A stretch of DNA of 64,000 nt from Citrobacter youngae ATCC 29220 (GTDB lineage Bacteria; Pseudomonadota; Gammaproteobacteria; Enterobacterales; Enterobacteriaceae), in NCBI RefSeq assembly GCF_000155975.1, contig NZ_GG730299.1, positions 2,291,813 through 2,355,812 of the forward strand. Direction: 5' to 3'. The position numbers and the translations under genes were made by a program. Every line of letters begins with the position of its first letter. The stretch's first letter is position 1. Shown here piece after piece: positions 1-8,255 of this stretch. Under the pieces are notes generated by a model. That model was given only the letters and a program-made list of their open reading frames with translations. It was not told the DNA's origin and searched no databases.

Positions 1-1
1 C

Positions 2-175
2 GCGGTGCCAATCGAGGGCTTTGACGCAGCCGTTCTCGACGCAGAGTTTGGCCTGAAAGAAAAAGGTTTCACCAGCGTGGTCGTGGTCCCGGTGGGCCAT
101 CACAGCGTAGAGGACTTCAACGCGACGCTGCCAAAATCACGTCTGCCGCAGGAAACAACCCTGACGGAAGTCTGA
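2..175 (+). CDS. nfsB: oxygen-insensitive NAD(P)H nitroreductase NfsB, C-terminal fragment
   Basis: This is the last 57 codons of a gene that begins before the window. The reading frame ends at TGA 173-175, and the protein tail ([13 protein letters not shown], ending LTEV) closely matches E. coli NfsB as I remember it. NfsB is a cytoplasmic FMN flavoprotein that reduces nitroaromatics, quinones and dihydropteridine with NADH or NADPH. The position fits: in E. coli nfsB lies next to ybdG and pheP, which follow here after two inserted genes. Only the C-terminus is visible, so activity cannot be judged. Confidence 0.9.
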   Translation, partial: AVPIEGFDAAVLDAEFGLKEKGFTSVVVVPVGHHSVEDFNATLPKSRLPQETTLTEV

Positions 176-187
176 TTTTTTCGCTAT

Positions 188-213
188 GCCCGATGCGATC
201 GCCGTCATCGGGC
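188..213. terminator. hairpin between convergent nfsB and XRE-type gene
   Basis: An 8-bp perfect inverted repeat (GCCCGATG at 188-195, CATCGGGC at 206-213) with a 10-nt loop lies between two convergent genes. A short T-run precedes it (176-181). It probably acts as a bidirectional terminator, or it may be a REP-type element, since the GCCCGATG stem is REP-like. Confidence 0.5.
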
Positions 214-216
214 GTA

Positions 217-1083
217 TTACTGCCGGTTCAGCCACGCCAGAGCCTGCTCCCCCGCTTCATCCATCGGTAAATAAACCAGCAACCGCGAGCCGTTACGCGG
301 AGCGGAATACCAGTACATTTGCTGCAAGCTAAAACGCCCTAACTGCGGATGGACAAAGTTTTTAACCTGATTTTCCACACCGCGAACGTCATAACGCTGA
401 TGCCATAACGCTTCAAATTCCGACGAGGCGGCAAAAAAGCGCGCCAGTTTGTTTTCCCAAACGGGATCGCTGCGGTGCTCCGCCATTGCGGCACGGAAAT
501 AGGAAACAAACGTCGGTAATACATCGCAGTTTTCTATACGGCTACGCCAGGTTTCATTGGTGAGATAAAGGTAAATACAGTTGCGGTCTTCGCTCGGAAG
601 CGTTGAAAAATCAACGCCCATTAACCGGCAAAAACTGTCGTTCCAGGCCACGATGTCAAAACTGGGTTTCTGAATACTGGCGGGCTGCGGCATCAGGCTG
701 TCGAGCATCTTTCGGGTGCCTGGCGCAATCCCTTCACATACCCTCACCGGCGTGGATTCCGGTGGCGTCAATCCGGCCAGCACAAACAGATGGCGGGTTT
801 CCAGCGGGCTGCATTGCAGCGCGCTCGCCACGTTCAGCAAGACCGCCTGGGACGGATTAACCTCTCGCCCCTGCTCCAGCCAGGTGTACCAGGTGACGCC
901 AACGTTAGCCAGCATCGCAACCTCTTCGCGGCGCAGACCGGGCGTTCTTCGCCGCCCAATGCGCGGCAGACCCAGACGCTGCGGATCGAGGTTTTCCCGT
1001 CGCGCACGTAAAAACGCGCCAAGCTGCTTGCGGCTGTCATCGGGGAGGATAACCGCGGATTCCTGTTGCGCTATTACCGCCAT
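217..1083 (-). CDS. XRE/MmyB-like helix-turn-helix transcriptional regulator
   Basis: This 288-residue cytoplasmic DNA-binding protein has an N-terminal XRE-type helix-turn-helix at about residues 18-100 (LGAFLRARRE, RRTPGLRREEVA, VTWYTWLEQGR). This pattern is typical of regulators with a C-terminal MmyB-like ligand-binding domain. The C-terminal half (IVAWNDSF, FVHPQLGRF) fits that domain, which is PAS-like and may bind a small or fatty-acid-like ligand. The gene is divergent from an MFS exporter with 107 bp between them, the usual layout for a local regulator of the exporter. A TACCAGT-N10-ACTGGTA inverted repeat in that gap is a plausible operator. The start ATG (1083) is followed by AVIAQQES; no closer alternative is clearly better. 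The ligand is unknown. Confidence 0.8.
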   Translation of the reverse strand: MAVIAQQESAVILPDDSRKQLGAFLRARRENLDPQRLGLPRIGRRRTPGLRREEVAMLANVGVTWYTWLEQGREVNPSQAVLLNVASALQCSPLETRHLFVLAGLTPPESTPVRVCEGIAPGTRKMLDSLMPQPASIQKPSFDIVAWNDSFCRLMGVDFSTLPSEDRNCIYLYLTNETWRSRIENCDVLPTFVSYFRAAMAEHRSDPVWENKLARFFAASSEFEALWHQRYDVRGVENQVKNFVHPQLGRFSLQQMYWYSAPRNGSRLLVYLPMDEAGEQALAWLNRQ

Positions 1084-1101
1084 AGACTCTCCAGCATAGT
1101 A

Positions 1102-1133
1102 GTACCAATACCAGTATAATCAGGAACTGGTAC
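1102..1133. promoter_or_regulatory. candidate operator overlapping a TATAAT box
   Basis: TACCAGT (1109-1115) and ACTGGTA (1126-1132) form a perfect 7-bp inverted repeat with a 10-bp spacer. GTACCA (1102-1107) and TGGTAC (1128-1133) extend the symmetry. A TATAAT hexamer (1115-1120) overlaps the left arm and spacer. It sits midway between the divergent regulator and exporter genes. That an XRE protein binds here and blocks transcription is an inference. Confidence 0.45.
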
Positions 1134-1190
1134 CCGTTTAATTTTTCAGTGATGCTACGTCCATCTGCAAAATGATGCAATGGAGTTACC

Positions 1191-2630
1191 ATGAGTACAT
1201 CAACTGTTTCACCCGGTCGCATCGGGTTGCTCCTGTTACTGACAGGCCAAATGCTCCCCCTCATCGATACATCAATTACAAACGTCGCTCTGGATTCCAT
1301 TACCCAGTCGCTTCAGGCCTCCACCACGCAGCTTGAGCTGATTGTCGCGTTGTACGGGGTGACTTTCGCCGTTTGTCTGGCGCTAGGCAGCAAACTCGGC
1401 GATAACTATGGTCGCCGCCGCCTGTTTATGACCGGCGTCGTGCTGTTTGGCATCGCCTCCCTGCTATGCGGGATGGCGAATTCCATTCATATGTTACTGG
1501 CTGCCCGCGTTCTACAAGGCGCGGGCGCGGCGCTGATCGTGCCGCAGATCCTTGCCACCCTGCACGTCACGCTGAAAGGCACGGCGCATGCGCGGGCCAT
1601 CAGTTTGTATGGAGGAATTGGCGGCATCGCGTTTATTGTCGGCCAGATGGGCGGAGGCTGGCTGGTTTCGGCTGATATTGCAGGGTTGGGCTGGCGTAAC
1701 GCCTTTTTTATTAATGTCCCGATCTGTCTGTTAGTTCTGATGTTCAGCAAACGCTATGTTCCTGAAACCACGAGAGAAACCCGAACCCGCATCGACTGGC
1801 TGGGAACCAGCAGCCTGGCTGCGATTCTCTGCTGTTTGCTGTTTCCTATGGCATTAGGCCCGGAAACCGGCTGGCCGTGGCAGACTCAGGTGGCTCTGGT
1901 CGCCATCCTGCCTTTGGGATGGTGGATGCGCAGCAATGCGTTACGCCAGGAACAGAACGGGCAACATCCTCTCTTACCGCCGCGCCTGTTAAAACTCAGC
2001 AGCATCCGTTTCGGCGTGCTGATTGCGTTACTGTTTTTTAGCGCCTGGTCAGGATTTATGTTCTGTATGGCGCTGACGCTACAGGCCGGTCTTGGAATGG
2101 CGCCATGGGAATCCGGCAATAGCTTTATTGCGCTTGGCGCAGCCTATTTTATCTCCGCATGTTACGCACCGCGACTCATTGCCCGCTATAGCACGGGACG
2201 TATTTTGCTCACCGGGCTGGTTATTCAGATCGTTGGCTTGATAGGGTTAATGTTGACCTTCTGGTATTCAGGTATGCATACCACGGCCATTACGCTCGTT
2301 CCGGCTACGGCGTTTATCGGCTACGGTCAGGCGCTGATTGTGAACAGTTTTTATCGCATCGGTATGCGCGATATCGCCACGCACGATGCGGGCGCCGGAA
2401 CCACGATTCTGAGTACGTTGCAGCAGGCGACATTAGGACTCGGTCCCGCCGTGTTGGGGGCGCTGTTCCTGCATCTGCAGCAACATTACCACGGTGATTA
2501 CACGCGCTCGGTTATCGGCTTTTTAGCCGTCGAAGCCACAATGATGACCGTACTGTTGCTGACTACCCTTTTATTTCGCCGCACGCTGAATATCAATCCG
2601 GTGTGCGCCAGCATCGCCGCAAAACCGTAG
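1191..2630 (+). CDS. MFS drug-type exporter, DHA2 (14-TM) family
   Basis: This 479-residue inner-membrane protein has the size and hydrophobic pattern of a 14-helix DHA2 (EmrB/QacA-like) proton antiporter. The family signatures are visible: the helix 1 motif (IDTSITNVAL), the cytoplasmic loop GSKLGDNYGRRR, and the helix 5 motif C region with many Gly/Pro (GGIGGIAFIVGQMGGGWL). Such proteins export hydrophobic compounds or drugs; the substrate cannot be read from sequence. A good ribosome site (GGAG at about 1181) precedes the ATG. The neighbouring divergent XRE-type gene is its likely regulator. No membrane-fusion partner (EmrA-like) is adjacent, so it probably acts as a single component. Confidence 0.85.
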   Translation: MSTSTVSPGRIGLLLLLTGQMLPLIDTSITNVALDSITQSLQASTTQLELIVALYGVTFAVCLALGSKLGDNYGRRRLFMTGVVLFGIASLLCGMANSIHMLLAARVLQGAGAALIVPQILATLHVTLKGTAHARAISLYGGIGGIAFIVGQMGGGWLVSADIAGLGWRNAFFINVPICLLVLMFSKRYVPETTRETRTRIDWLGTSSLAAILCCLLFPMALGPETGWPWQTQVALVAILPLGWWMRSNALRQEQNGQHPLLPPRLLKLSSIRFGVLIALLFFSAWSGFMFCMALTLQAGLGMAPWESGNSFIALGAAYFISACYAPRLIARYSTGRILLTGLVIQIVGLIGLMLTFWYSGMHTTAITLVPATAFIGYGQALIVNSFYRIGMRDIATHDAGAGTTILSTLQQATLGLGPAVLGALFLHLQQHYHGDYTRSVIGFLAVEATMMTVLLLTTLLFRRTLNINPVCASIAAKP

Positions 2631-2701
2631 GCCAGAATGGCGTAATTTGCATAAGCTCTCGACAGCGGTCATCATAGGCCGCTGTTTATTAAGGAGACAT
2701 T

Positions 2702-3946
2702 ATGCAGGAATTGATATCTCAGGTAGAAGAACTCGGCATTGAAATAAACCACACCACCTCGCTGGTGATGATTTTTGGCATTATTTTTATCACCGCCATT
2801 ATTGTTCACGTTATTTTGCACTGGGTGGTGCTGCGCGCATTTGAAAAGCGCGCGAACGCCAGCTCCCGTCTGTGGCTACAAATCATCACGCAGAACAAGT
2901 TATTTCACCGGCTGGCGTTCACGCTGCAGGGTATCATTGTCAATATCCAGGCGGCGCTCTGGCTACAGAAAGGCAGCGAAGCCGCAGAGATATTAGTAAC
3001 CTGCGCGCAGCTGTGGATCATGATGTACGCCCTGCTGTCCCTGTTCTCCCTGCTGGACGTTATTCTCAATCTGTCGCAAAAACTCCCTGCCGCATCTCAG
3101 CTACCGTTGAAAGGAATATTCCAGGGAATCAAACTGATCGGCGCAATTATCGTCGGGATTTTGATGATTTCCCTGCTGATTGGTCAGTCCCCGGCAATAC
3201 TGATAAGCGGCCTGGGCGCGATGGCCGCCGTCTTAATGCTGGTGTTTAAAGATCCGATCCTCGGCCTGGTCGCTGGCATACAGCTTTCAGCCAACGATAT
3301 GTTGAAGTTGGGCGACTGGCTGGAAATGCCGAAATACGGCGCAGATGGCGCGGTTATTGATATTGGTTTAACCACGGTGAAAGTGCGCAACTGGGATAAC
3401 ACCATCACCACTATCCCCACCTGGTCCCTGGTATCAGACTCGTTTAAAAACTGGAGCGGGATGTCGGCTTCCGGTGGTCGGAGAATTAAACGCAGCATCA
3501 GTATTGATGCCACCAGCATTCATTTTCTTGATGAAGACGAACGTCAGCGGCTGCATAAAGCGCACCTGCTAAAGCCGTATTTAACGACGCGTCATCAGGA
3601 AATTGACGAGTGGAATCAACAATTGGATGCGCCTGAATCGGTATTGAATCACCGCCGGATGACCAATATTGGTACCTTCCGCGCCTATCTGAACGAATAT
3701 TTACGTCACCATCCGCGTATTCGCAAAGATATGACGTTAATGGTGCGCCAGCTTGCGCCGGACGACCACGGTTTACCGATCGAGATTTATGCCTTTACCA
3801 ATACGGTAGTCTGGCTGGAATATGAAAGCATTCAGGCTGATATTTTCGATCATATATTTGCTGTGATCGAAGAGTTTGGCTTACGCATTCATCAGTCGCC
3901 TACCGGAAATGATATTCGCGCGCTGTCAGGTACTTTTCAGCGTTAA
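2702..3946 (+). CDS. ybdG: mechanosensitive channel YbdG (miniconductance, MscS family)
   Basis: This 414-residue protein has the same length class as E. coli YbdG (about 415). It has several N-terminal membrane helices, then the MscS core: a pore helix rich in Gly/Ala ([20 protein letters not shown], about residues 165-190) and the conserved beta domain ([43 protein letters not shown]). YbdG-type channels respond weakly to hypo-osmotic shock and protect cells when activated. A strong ribosome site (AAGGAGA) lies just before ATG 2702. The gene faces pheP, and a 13-bp hairpin separates them, as expected for the convergent ybdG/pheP pair of E. coli. Confidence 0.95.
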   Translation: MQELISQVEELGIEINHTTSLVMIFGIIFITAIIVHVILHWVVLRAFEKRANASSRLWLQIITQNKLFHRLAFTLQGIIVNIQAALWLQKGSEAAEILVTCAQLWIMMYALLSLFSLLDVILNLSQKLPAASQLPLKGIFQGIKLIGAIIVGILMISLLIGQSPAILISGLGAMAAVLMLVFKDPILGLVAGIQLSANDMLKLGDWLEMPKYGADGAVIDIGLTTVKVRNWDNTITTIPTWSLVSDSFKNWSGMSASGGRRIKRSISIDATSIHFLDEDERQRLHKAHLLKPYLTTRHQEIDEWNQQLDAPESVLNHRRMTNIGTFRAYLNEYLRHHPRIRKDMTLMVRQLAPDDHGLPIEIYAFTNTVVWLEYESIQADIFDHIFAVIEEFGLRIHQSPTGNDIRALSGTFQR

Positions 3947-3964
3947 TCGGCAATGAGAAATGGT

Positions 3965-3995
3965 GACCGATCTCATCGCCCGGATGAGATCGGTC
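3965..3995. terminator. bidirectional hairpin between ybdG and pheP
   Basis: A perfect 13-bp stem (GACCGATCTCATC at 3965-3977 with GATGAGATCGGTC at 3983-3995) and a 5-nt loop lie between the stop codons of two convergent genes. It has no long T-run on either side but is very stable. Confidence 0.75.
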
Positions 3996-4000
3996 AGACA

Positions 4001-5395
4001 TTAGCGGGATTTGCGACGCAGCAGTTTGAACGCCACAAACAGGAACAGGATCCAGACCGGCAGCAGAATAGCGGAAAGACGCATATCATCCATGGTGCAC
4101 ATCAGCACCAAAATCATGCCGAGGAAGGCAATACACAGATAGTTTCCAGCCGGATACAGCAGCGCTTTAAACTGGGTATCACGTCCTTTACGGCGCATCG
4201 CCGCCCGGAATCGCAAATGCGCCAGGCAAATCATAATCCAGTTGAGTAGCAGCGTCGCGACAACCAACGCCATCAACAGGCTGAACGCTTTTTGCGGCAG
4301 CACATAGTTGATCAATACCACCAGCGACGTAATCGCGCCGGAAAGAAACAGCGAATTAACCGGCACGCCGCGACGGCTGACGCGGGTTAAAAACTTCGGC
4401 GCATTTCCCTGAACGGACAAGCCAAACAGCATACGGCTGTTCGAGTAAACGCCGCTGTTATAAACCGACAGCGAAGCCACCAGAATAACGAAGTTCAGCG
4501 CAGAAGCCACCACGTTACTGTCAAGGTTATGGAAAATCATCACGAACGGGCTACTGTTCGATTTCACTTCCACCCACGGATACAGCGCCAGCAGCACCAC
4601 CAGAGAACCGATGTAAAACAGCAGAATACGGTACACCACCTGGTTTACCGCCTTCGGGATGCTCTTTTGCGGGTCCTGCGCTTCGGCGGCCGTAATGCCA
4701 ATCAGCTCCAGACCGCCAAACGAGAACATAATCACCGCCAGCGAGAGGATCAATCCGTTCCAGCCGGTGGCAAAAAAGCCGTTGTAACGCCAGAGATTAT
4801 CAATGCTCGCATGTTCTCCGCCATGACCGGAAAACAGCATCCACAGGCCAAAGCCAATCATGCCGATAATGGCCAGCACTTTAATCAGCGCAAACCAGAA
4901 TTCCGTTTCGCCATACAGACGTACGTTAACCAGATTGACGGCGTTGATGATCACAAAGAACGCGGCGGCCCAAATCCAGGTTGGGACATCGGGCAGCCAG
5001 TACTGCATGTAGATTCCGGCCGCGGTCAGCTCCGCCATGCCGACCAGCACAAACATCACCCAGTAGTTCCAACCGGACAGAAAGCCAGCAAACGGTCCCC
5101 AGTATTTATAGGCAAAATGGGCAAACGATCCGGAAACAGGTTCTTCCACCACCATTTCGCCCAGCTGACGCATAATCAAAAAAGCGATGACCCCGGCTAC
5201 GCCGTAGCCAAGTAATACCGCAGGACCCGCCATCTGAATGGCCGGGCCAATGCCCAAAAACAGGCCGGTTCCAATGGCCCCACCCAGCGCAATTAACTGA
5301 ATATGGCGGTTTTGCAACCCCCGCTGAAGCGTCGGCTCATTCGTCGACGCGGCATCAGACACGCTGGTGTCAGATGCAGTTGACGCGTTTTTCAC
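4001..5395 (-). CDS. pheP: phenylalanine-specific permease PheP
   Basis: This is an amino acid/polyamine/organocation transporter of the aromatic amino-acid permease group, with 12 predicted membrane helices in the inner membrane. It imports phenylalanine by proton symport. The N-terminal substrate-binding motif (IALGGAIGTGLFLGIGP) and the glutamate-containing helix (FSFGGLELIGITAAEA) are present. The sequence is nearly colinear with E. coli PheP. I chose the GTG at 5395 (protein VKNASTAS..., 464 aa) because E. coli PheP starts with MKNAST and a purine-rich stretch (AGGGGAAGGG) lies just before it. An upstream in-frame ATG at 5440 would add 15 residues and is less likely. Confidence 0.93.
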   Translation of the reverse strand: MKNASTASDTSVSDAASTNEPTLQRGLQNRHIQLIALGGAIGTGLFLGIGPAIQMAGPAVLLGYGVAGVIAFLIMRQLGEMVVEEPVSGSFAHFAYKYWGPFAGFLSGWNYWVMFVLVGMAELTAAGIYMQYWLPDVPTWIWAAAFFVIINAVNLVNVRLYGETEFWFALIKVLAIIGMIGFGLWMLFSGHGGEHASIDNLWRYNGFFATGWNGLILSLAVIMFSFGGLELIGITAAEAQDPQKSIPKAVNQVVYRILLFYIGSLVVLLALYPWVEVKSNSSPFVMIFHNLDSNVVASALNFVILVASLSVYNSGVYSNSRMLFGLSVQGNAPKFLTRVSRRGVPVNSLFLSGAITSLVVLINYVLPQKAFSLLMALVVATLLLNWIMICLAHLRFRAAMRRKGRDTQFKALLYPAGNYLCIAFLGMILVLMCTMDDMRLSAILLPVWILFLFVAFKLLRRKSR

Positions 5396-5688
5396 GCCCT
5401 TCCCCTGTGTCGTTTTTATTGAAGGGGCTTCTTTTAACATTTCAACCTGGTTGTCGCAAGGCGCAATCGTTTAACATCGTGGTAATCAGCGATGCCAGCG
5501 CGGATGTTGTTTCCCACAACAGGGACTGCTTATCACAGTTCACGATTTTCATAATTACAGTGAATTATTCTGGACGAAAAGGCATCGCAGACCACAGAAT
5601 GCGCTTAACTGTTTTTCTAACCTTTTCAAACGGGTGGGCCTGTTGTATTTCAGCCGCCGTTTTTGAGCCACGCCAGGCAACAACCGTC

Positions 5689-6864
5689 ATGAATAAGATC
5701 ATCAAACGACTGGAAATCGTCAAAAGCGCTATTGAACTGGAAGATGAGGACATTATTTTCCAGCAGGTGGCGCATCTGAAAAATGAGCCTTTATCAGTCG
5801 TGCCGGGCACCATCGTGCAGGCGATCGAAGCCCGGCGGTTTAACGATGCCCTGCGTGAGATCACGGCCTGGCTGCAATCTCAACGGGCGATCTCTACGTG
5901 GCAGGACCCTGCCATTGCGGCAAGTAAACTCGAACTGAAAGCGCTTGAAACGCAACTGCGCGACCTGATCGACAAGCGCAACACGCGCATTCAAATCCTC
6001 GATGATTTCAACGACCTGTATCATCTTCGCCTTGGGCCGCTGATGAGCCGCATCCTTGAACTGCGTAAGCAGCTGGCCGCCAGCGCACAACGTAAACAGG
6101 AAGCGGAGCGAAAGCGCCGGGAAAAAGACTATCAATCCTGTCAGCACTATATTTCCCAGGCGGTTGATCAACTGACCAGACTCAAGCAGCACTGGATGAA
6201 TCTGAACTCAGATTCGCACGAATCTGTCGAAATCCGGCAACGCATTCAGCAACAAACGGAGCTGATCACCGCCCTGCTGGCGGAGATTCGTGAGCTGGAA
6301 AACGACTTTTCTCGCCAGGATGACGGCGCGACTCGCCGGGCGCAGGAAGAGGCCAGTCATGAATATGATGAATATCAGGAGCAGCAGCAGGATGCACAGC
6401 ATCGTTTTACCCGCGACCAACGACTTTCTCCCGATGAGCGTAGCGAGCTAAAACGCCTGTGGCGACAGGCCAGTCGTCTTTGCCACCCGGACGTAGTGGC
6501 GGATGATCTGAAAGAGAAAGCGCATCAGATGATGGTGCAGCTTAACCAGGCGCGCCAAAACGCCGATCTTGCCGCCGTTCGGGCGTTACTGACCCAATTG
6601 CAAAGTGGTCTCGAACCGATGATGGCAAGCGACAGACTGAACGATCTGCAGCATTTACGCAGCAAAATACAGCAGCTCAGAGAACAAATTAACGCATTGC
6701 TCAACGAGATCAGCGAACTGGAGGCTGAAAACGCCTGGCGCCTTGCCTCCTCCGTGACGGATAAAGAAGCCTATTTCTCAGACCAGCAACGGGCGCTGAC
6801 GGAAATCCGCAACACGCTGGAACAACAGGTGCACCAGGTCGAGCAGGAGCTGTTAGCAGGCTAA
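5689..6864 (+). CDS. J-domain-containing coiled-coil protein of unknown role
   Basis: The 391-residue predicted cytoplasmic protein has no signal peptide or membrane segment. Long charged helices rich in Gln/Glu/Arg (about residues 80-240 and 315-391) look like coiled coils. Between them is a J-like segment (SPDERSELKRLWRQASRLCHPDVV), with the HPD tripeptide needed to stimulate DnaK-type ATPases at residues 266-268. The J-domain is not at the N-terminus, so this is a class C co-chaperone-like protein. I start it at ATG 5689; the frame is open back to 5374, but that part is divergent from pheP and reads as non-coding. The gene stands alone. A DnaK-recruiting role for an unknown client is an inference. 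Confidence 0.75.
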   Translation: MNKIIKRLEIVKSAIELEDEDIIFQQVAHLKNEPLSVVPGTIVQAIEARRFNDALREITAWLQSQRAISTWQDPAIAASKLELKALETQLRDLIDKRNTRIQILDDFNDLYHLRLGPLMSRILELRKQLAASAQRKQEAERKRREKDYQSCQHYISQAVDQLTRLKQHWMNLNSDSHESVEIRQRIQQQTELITALLAEIRELENDFSRQDDGATRRAQEEASHEYDEYQEQQQDAQHRFTRDQRLSPDERSELKRLWRQASRLCHPDVVADDLKEKAHQMMVQLNQARQNADLAAVRALLTQLQSGLEPMMASDRLNDLQHLRSKIQQLREQINALLNEISELEAENAWRLASSVTDKEAYFSDQQRALTEIRNTLEQQVHQVEQELLAG

Positions 6865-6975
6865 GCGCTCACAGCGGCGTAAGCACATAAAATGGCAACG
6901 GCAAGGTATATGTTCAAATAAAGCACAAAAAGTCTAAATCAGAACGATAAACTATAAATTATCATTTATCAGGAA

Positions 6976-7010
6976 TAATTATCTTAAAATAAAACATCTT
7001 AAGATAATTA
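6976..7010. repeat. perfect 12-bp inverted repeat
   Basis: TAATTATCTTAA (6976-6987) and TTAAGATAATTA (6999-7010) are exact reverse complements with 11 nt between them. It lies about 110-145 bp after the J-domain gene and could be a weak terminator or a protein-binding site for the downstream regulator gene. Confidence 0.45.
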
Positions 7011-7420
7011 ATGTAAAATTGACGATATTTCCATCTCACTCTGTTCCCTCCCTCCTTTCTCCCTGGTCTTAATTAAGAATTTTCCTACAACTCAACCAGA
7101 CGACGATAAAAAATCACTATCCATCTGAAATGAAACAATTTTTAGCTCCCCCCCTCCAATAAGCCCAGGAATATCCTGCCTTTATAGAAGTAACTGCCCC
7201 ATTATTATGGGGATCCATAAGCGAAATCTATCAATCATCTGCTCAGAGGTGATATAAACGATTTATCTTAAATTTTAACAAAGTGTAATATCTACTTTCA
7301 GAATAGTTAATGCTTCAAATAAATACAGAAAATATCTGTTGAATCGGAAATAAATAAGGATACGTTCAAACCAAAGAACGTTATACGAAAGTTAATTAAC
7401 ATTCCACGCGTCGCAAGAAA

Positions 7421-7445
7421 CTCTTTTTTCAGCCAGAAAAAAGAG
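7421..7445 (+). promoter_or_regulatory. leader hairpin upstream of LuxR-type gene
   Basis: CTCTTTTTTC (7421-7430) and GAAAAAAGAG (7436-7445) form a perfect 10-bp stem with loop AGCCA, 35 nt before the start codon at 7481. It is not followed by a T-run, so it is more likely to be a structured mRNA leader or binding site than a terminator. Confidence 0.4.
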
Positions 7446-7480
7446 GCGACTGCCTGCATCAAAATTTCAAGGAGATCGTA

Positions 7481-8059
7481 ATGTCTAAGGCTATTTTTTT
7501 GGGTGACTCACTTTATCCCTGGCTAGGCATGCGAGAAATTCTACGTGGTTCATCATTATATATTGATATCGCGTATTACTCCTCTCAGACGCTTCCTGCT
7601 GTCAAAATTCTGCCTGATGAAACGGATTTGATCATTATTAATCCTGACAAATCAGGATTCTTAAAATATGCCAGAATTATCCGTAACATGGCTATACGTC
7701 CTGCCACGAAAATTATTGTGTTGGCAGATGAAGCCACCTTTTCCGTTTTTCAAACCGTTTGCGGGAAGAGCATGCAGCTGCTCGATCAAGATGCCAGTCT
7801 CGATCGGCTTCTGCATGCCGTCACTCGTATCACCCAGAACAAAAAACAAAATCATATCAAAGCACTGTACAACAAAATCACAGCAAACGAATTTAACGTA
7901 ATGATGATGCTTGCCCGGGGTTGGTCACTGGCACAAATCGCCGGCGCATCGCAAAAAAGTGAAAAAACCATCGGGGCGTACAAAAGCAACATTGCCAAAA
8001 AGCTCGGCAAAAATAACACCCGGCTCAAGTACACCATTTCCCACTATAGCCAGCCGTAA
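7481..8059 (+). CDS. LuxR/FixJ-type transcriptional regulator next to giant autotransporter
   Basis: The 192-residue protein has a C-terminal LuxR/GerE-type helix-turn-helix at about residues 130-188 (ITANEFNVMMMLARGWSLAQ, then SEKTIGAYKSNIAKKLG). The N-terminal 120 residues resemble a receiver fold in length (LIIINPDKSG, KIIVLADEA) but lack the usual acidic pocket and phospho-acceptor Asp, so phosphorylation is unlikely. This layout is common in fimbrial and adhesin regulators of enterobacteria. A strong ribosome site (AAGGAGA) precedes ATG 7481. It is on the same strand as the autotransporter and 196 bp upstream of it, so it probably controls that gene; this is inferred from position. Confidence 0.8.
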   Translation: MSKAIFLGDSLYPWLGMREILRGSSLYIDIAYYSSQTLPAVKILPDETDLIIINPDKSGFLKYARIIRNMAIRPATKIIVLADEATFSVFQTVCGKSMQLLDQDASLDRLLHAVTRITQNKKQNHIKALYNKITANEFNVMMMLARGWSLAQIAGASQKSEKTIGAYKSNIAKKLGKNNTRLKYTISHYSQP

Positions 8060-8255
8060 CTGACTTATTTAAGGACAATTATCACGGTTATTATTTAAAC
8101 GATTTCCTTTCGGCTCACTTTTAAATTCCGCATCGCTCGGAAGGGGATCCTATTTCCCAAAATCAATATGCCGGGTAGCGCATCCGCGGGCCAATCATAG
8201 CCAACAACTCAACGTATTAACACATACATAACAGGAATGTAGACGAGGGTTATAT

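Larger units (their letters stand above)
6865..7480. other. AT-rich regulatory intergenic region upstream of a LuxR-type gene
   Basis: This 616-bp gap has no convincing gene on either strand and is far more AT-rich than its surroundings. It contains a perfect 12-bp inverted repeat (6976-6987 with 6999-7010) and a leader hairpin (7421-7445) just before the next gene. The low GC content is what H-NS silencing sites tend to have, but binding is only inferred. Confidence 0.5.

Noticed and set aside
5374-5688. N-terminal extension of the J-domain protein
   Set aside because: These codons overlap the start of pheP and the divergent promoter region, and translate to low-quality sequence; ATG 5689 is the better start.
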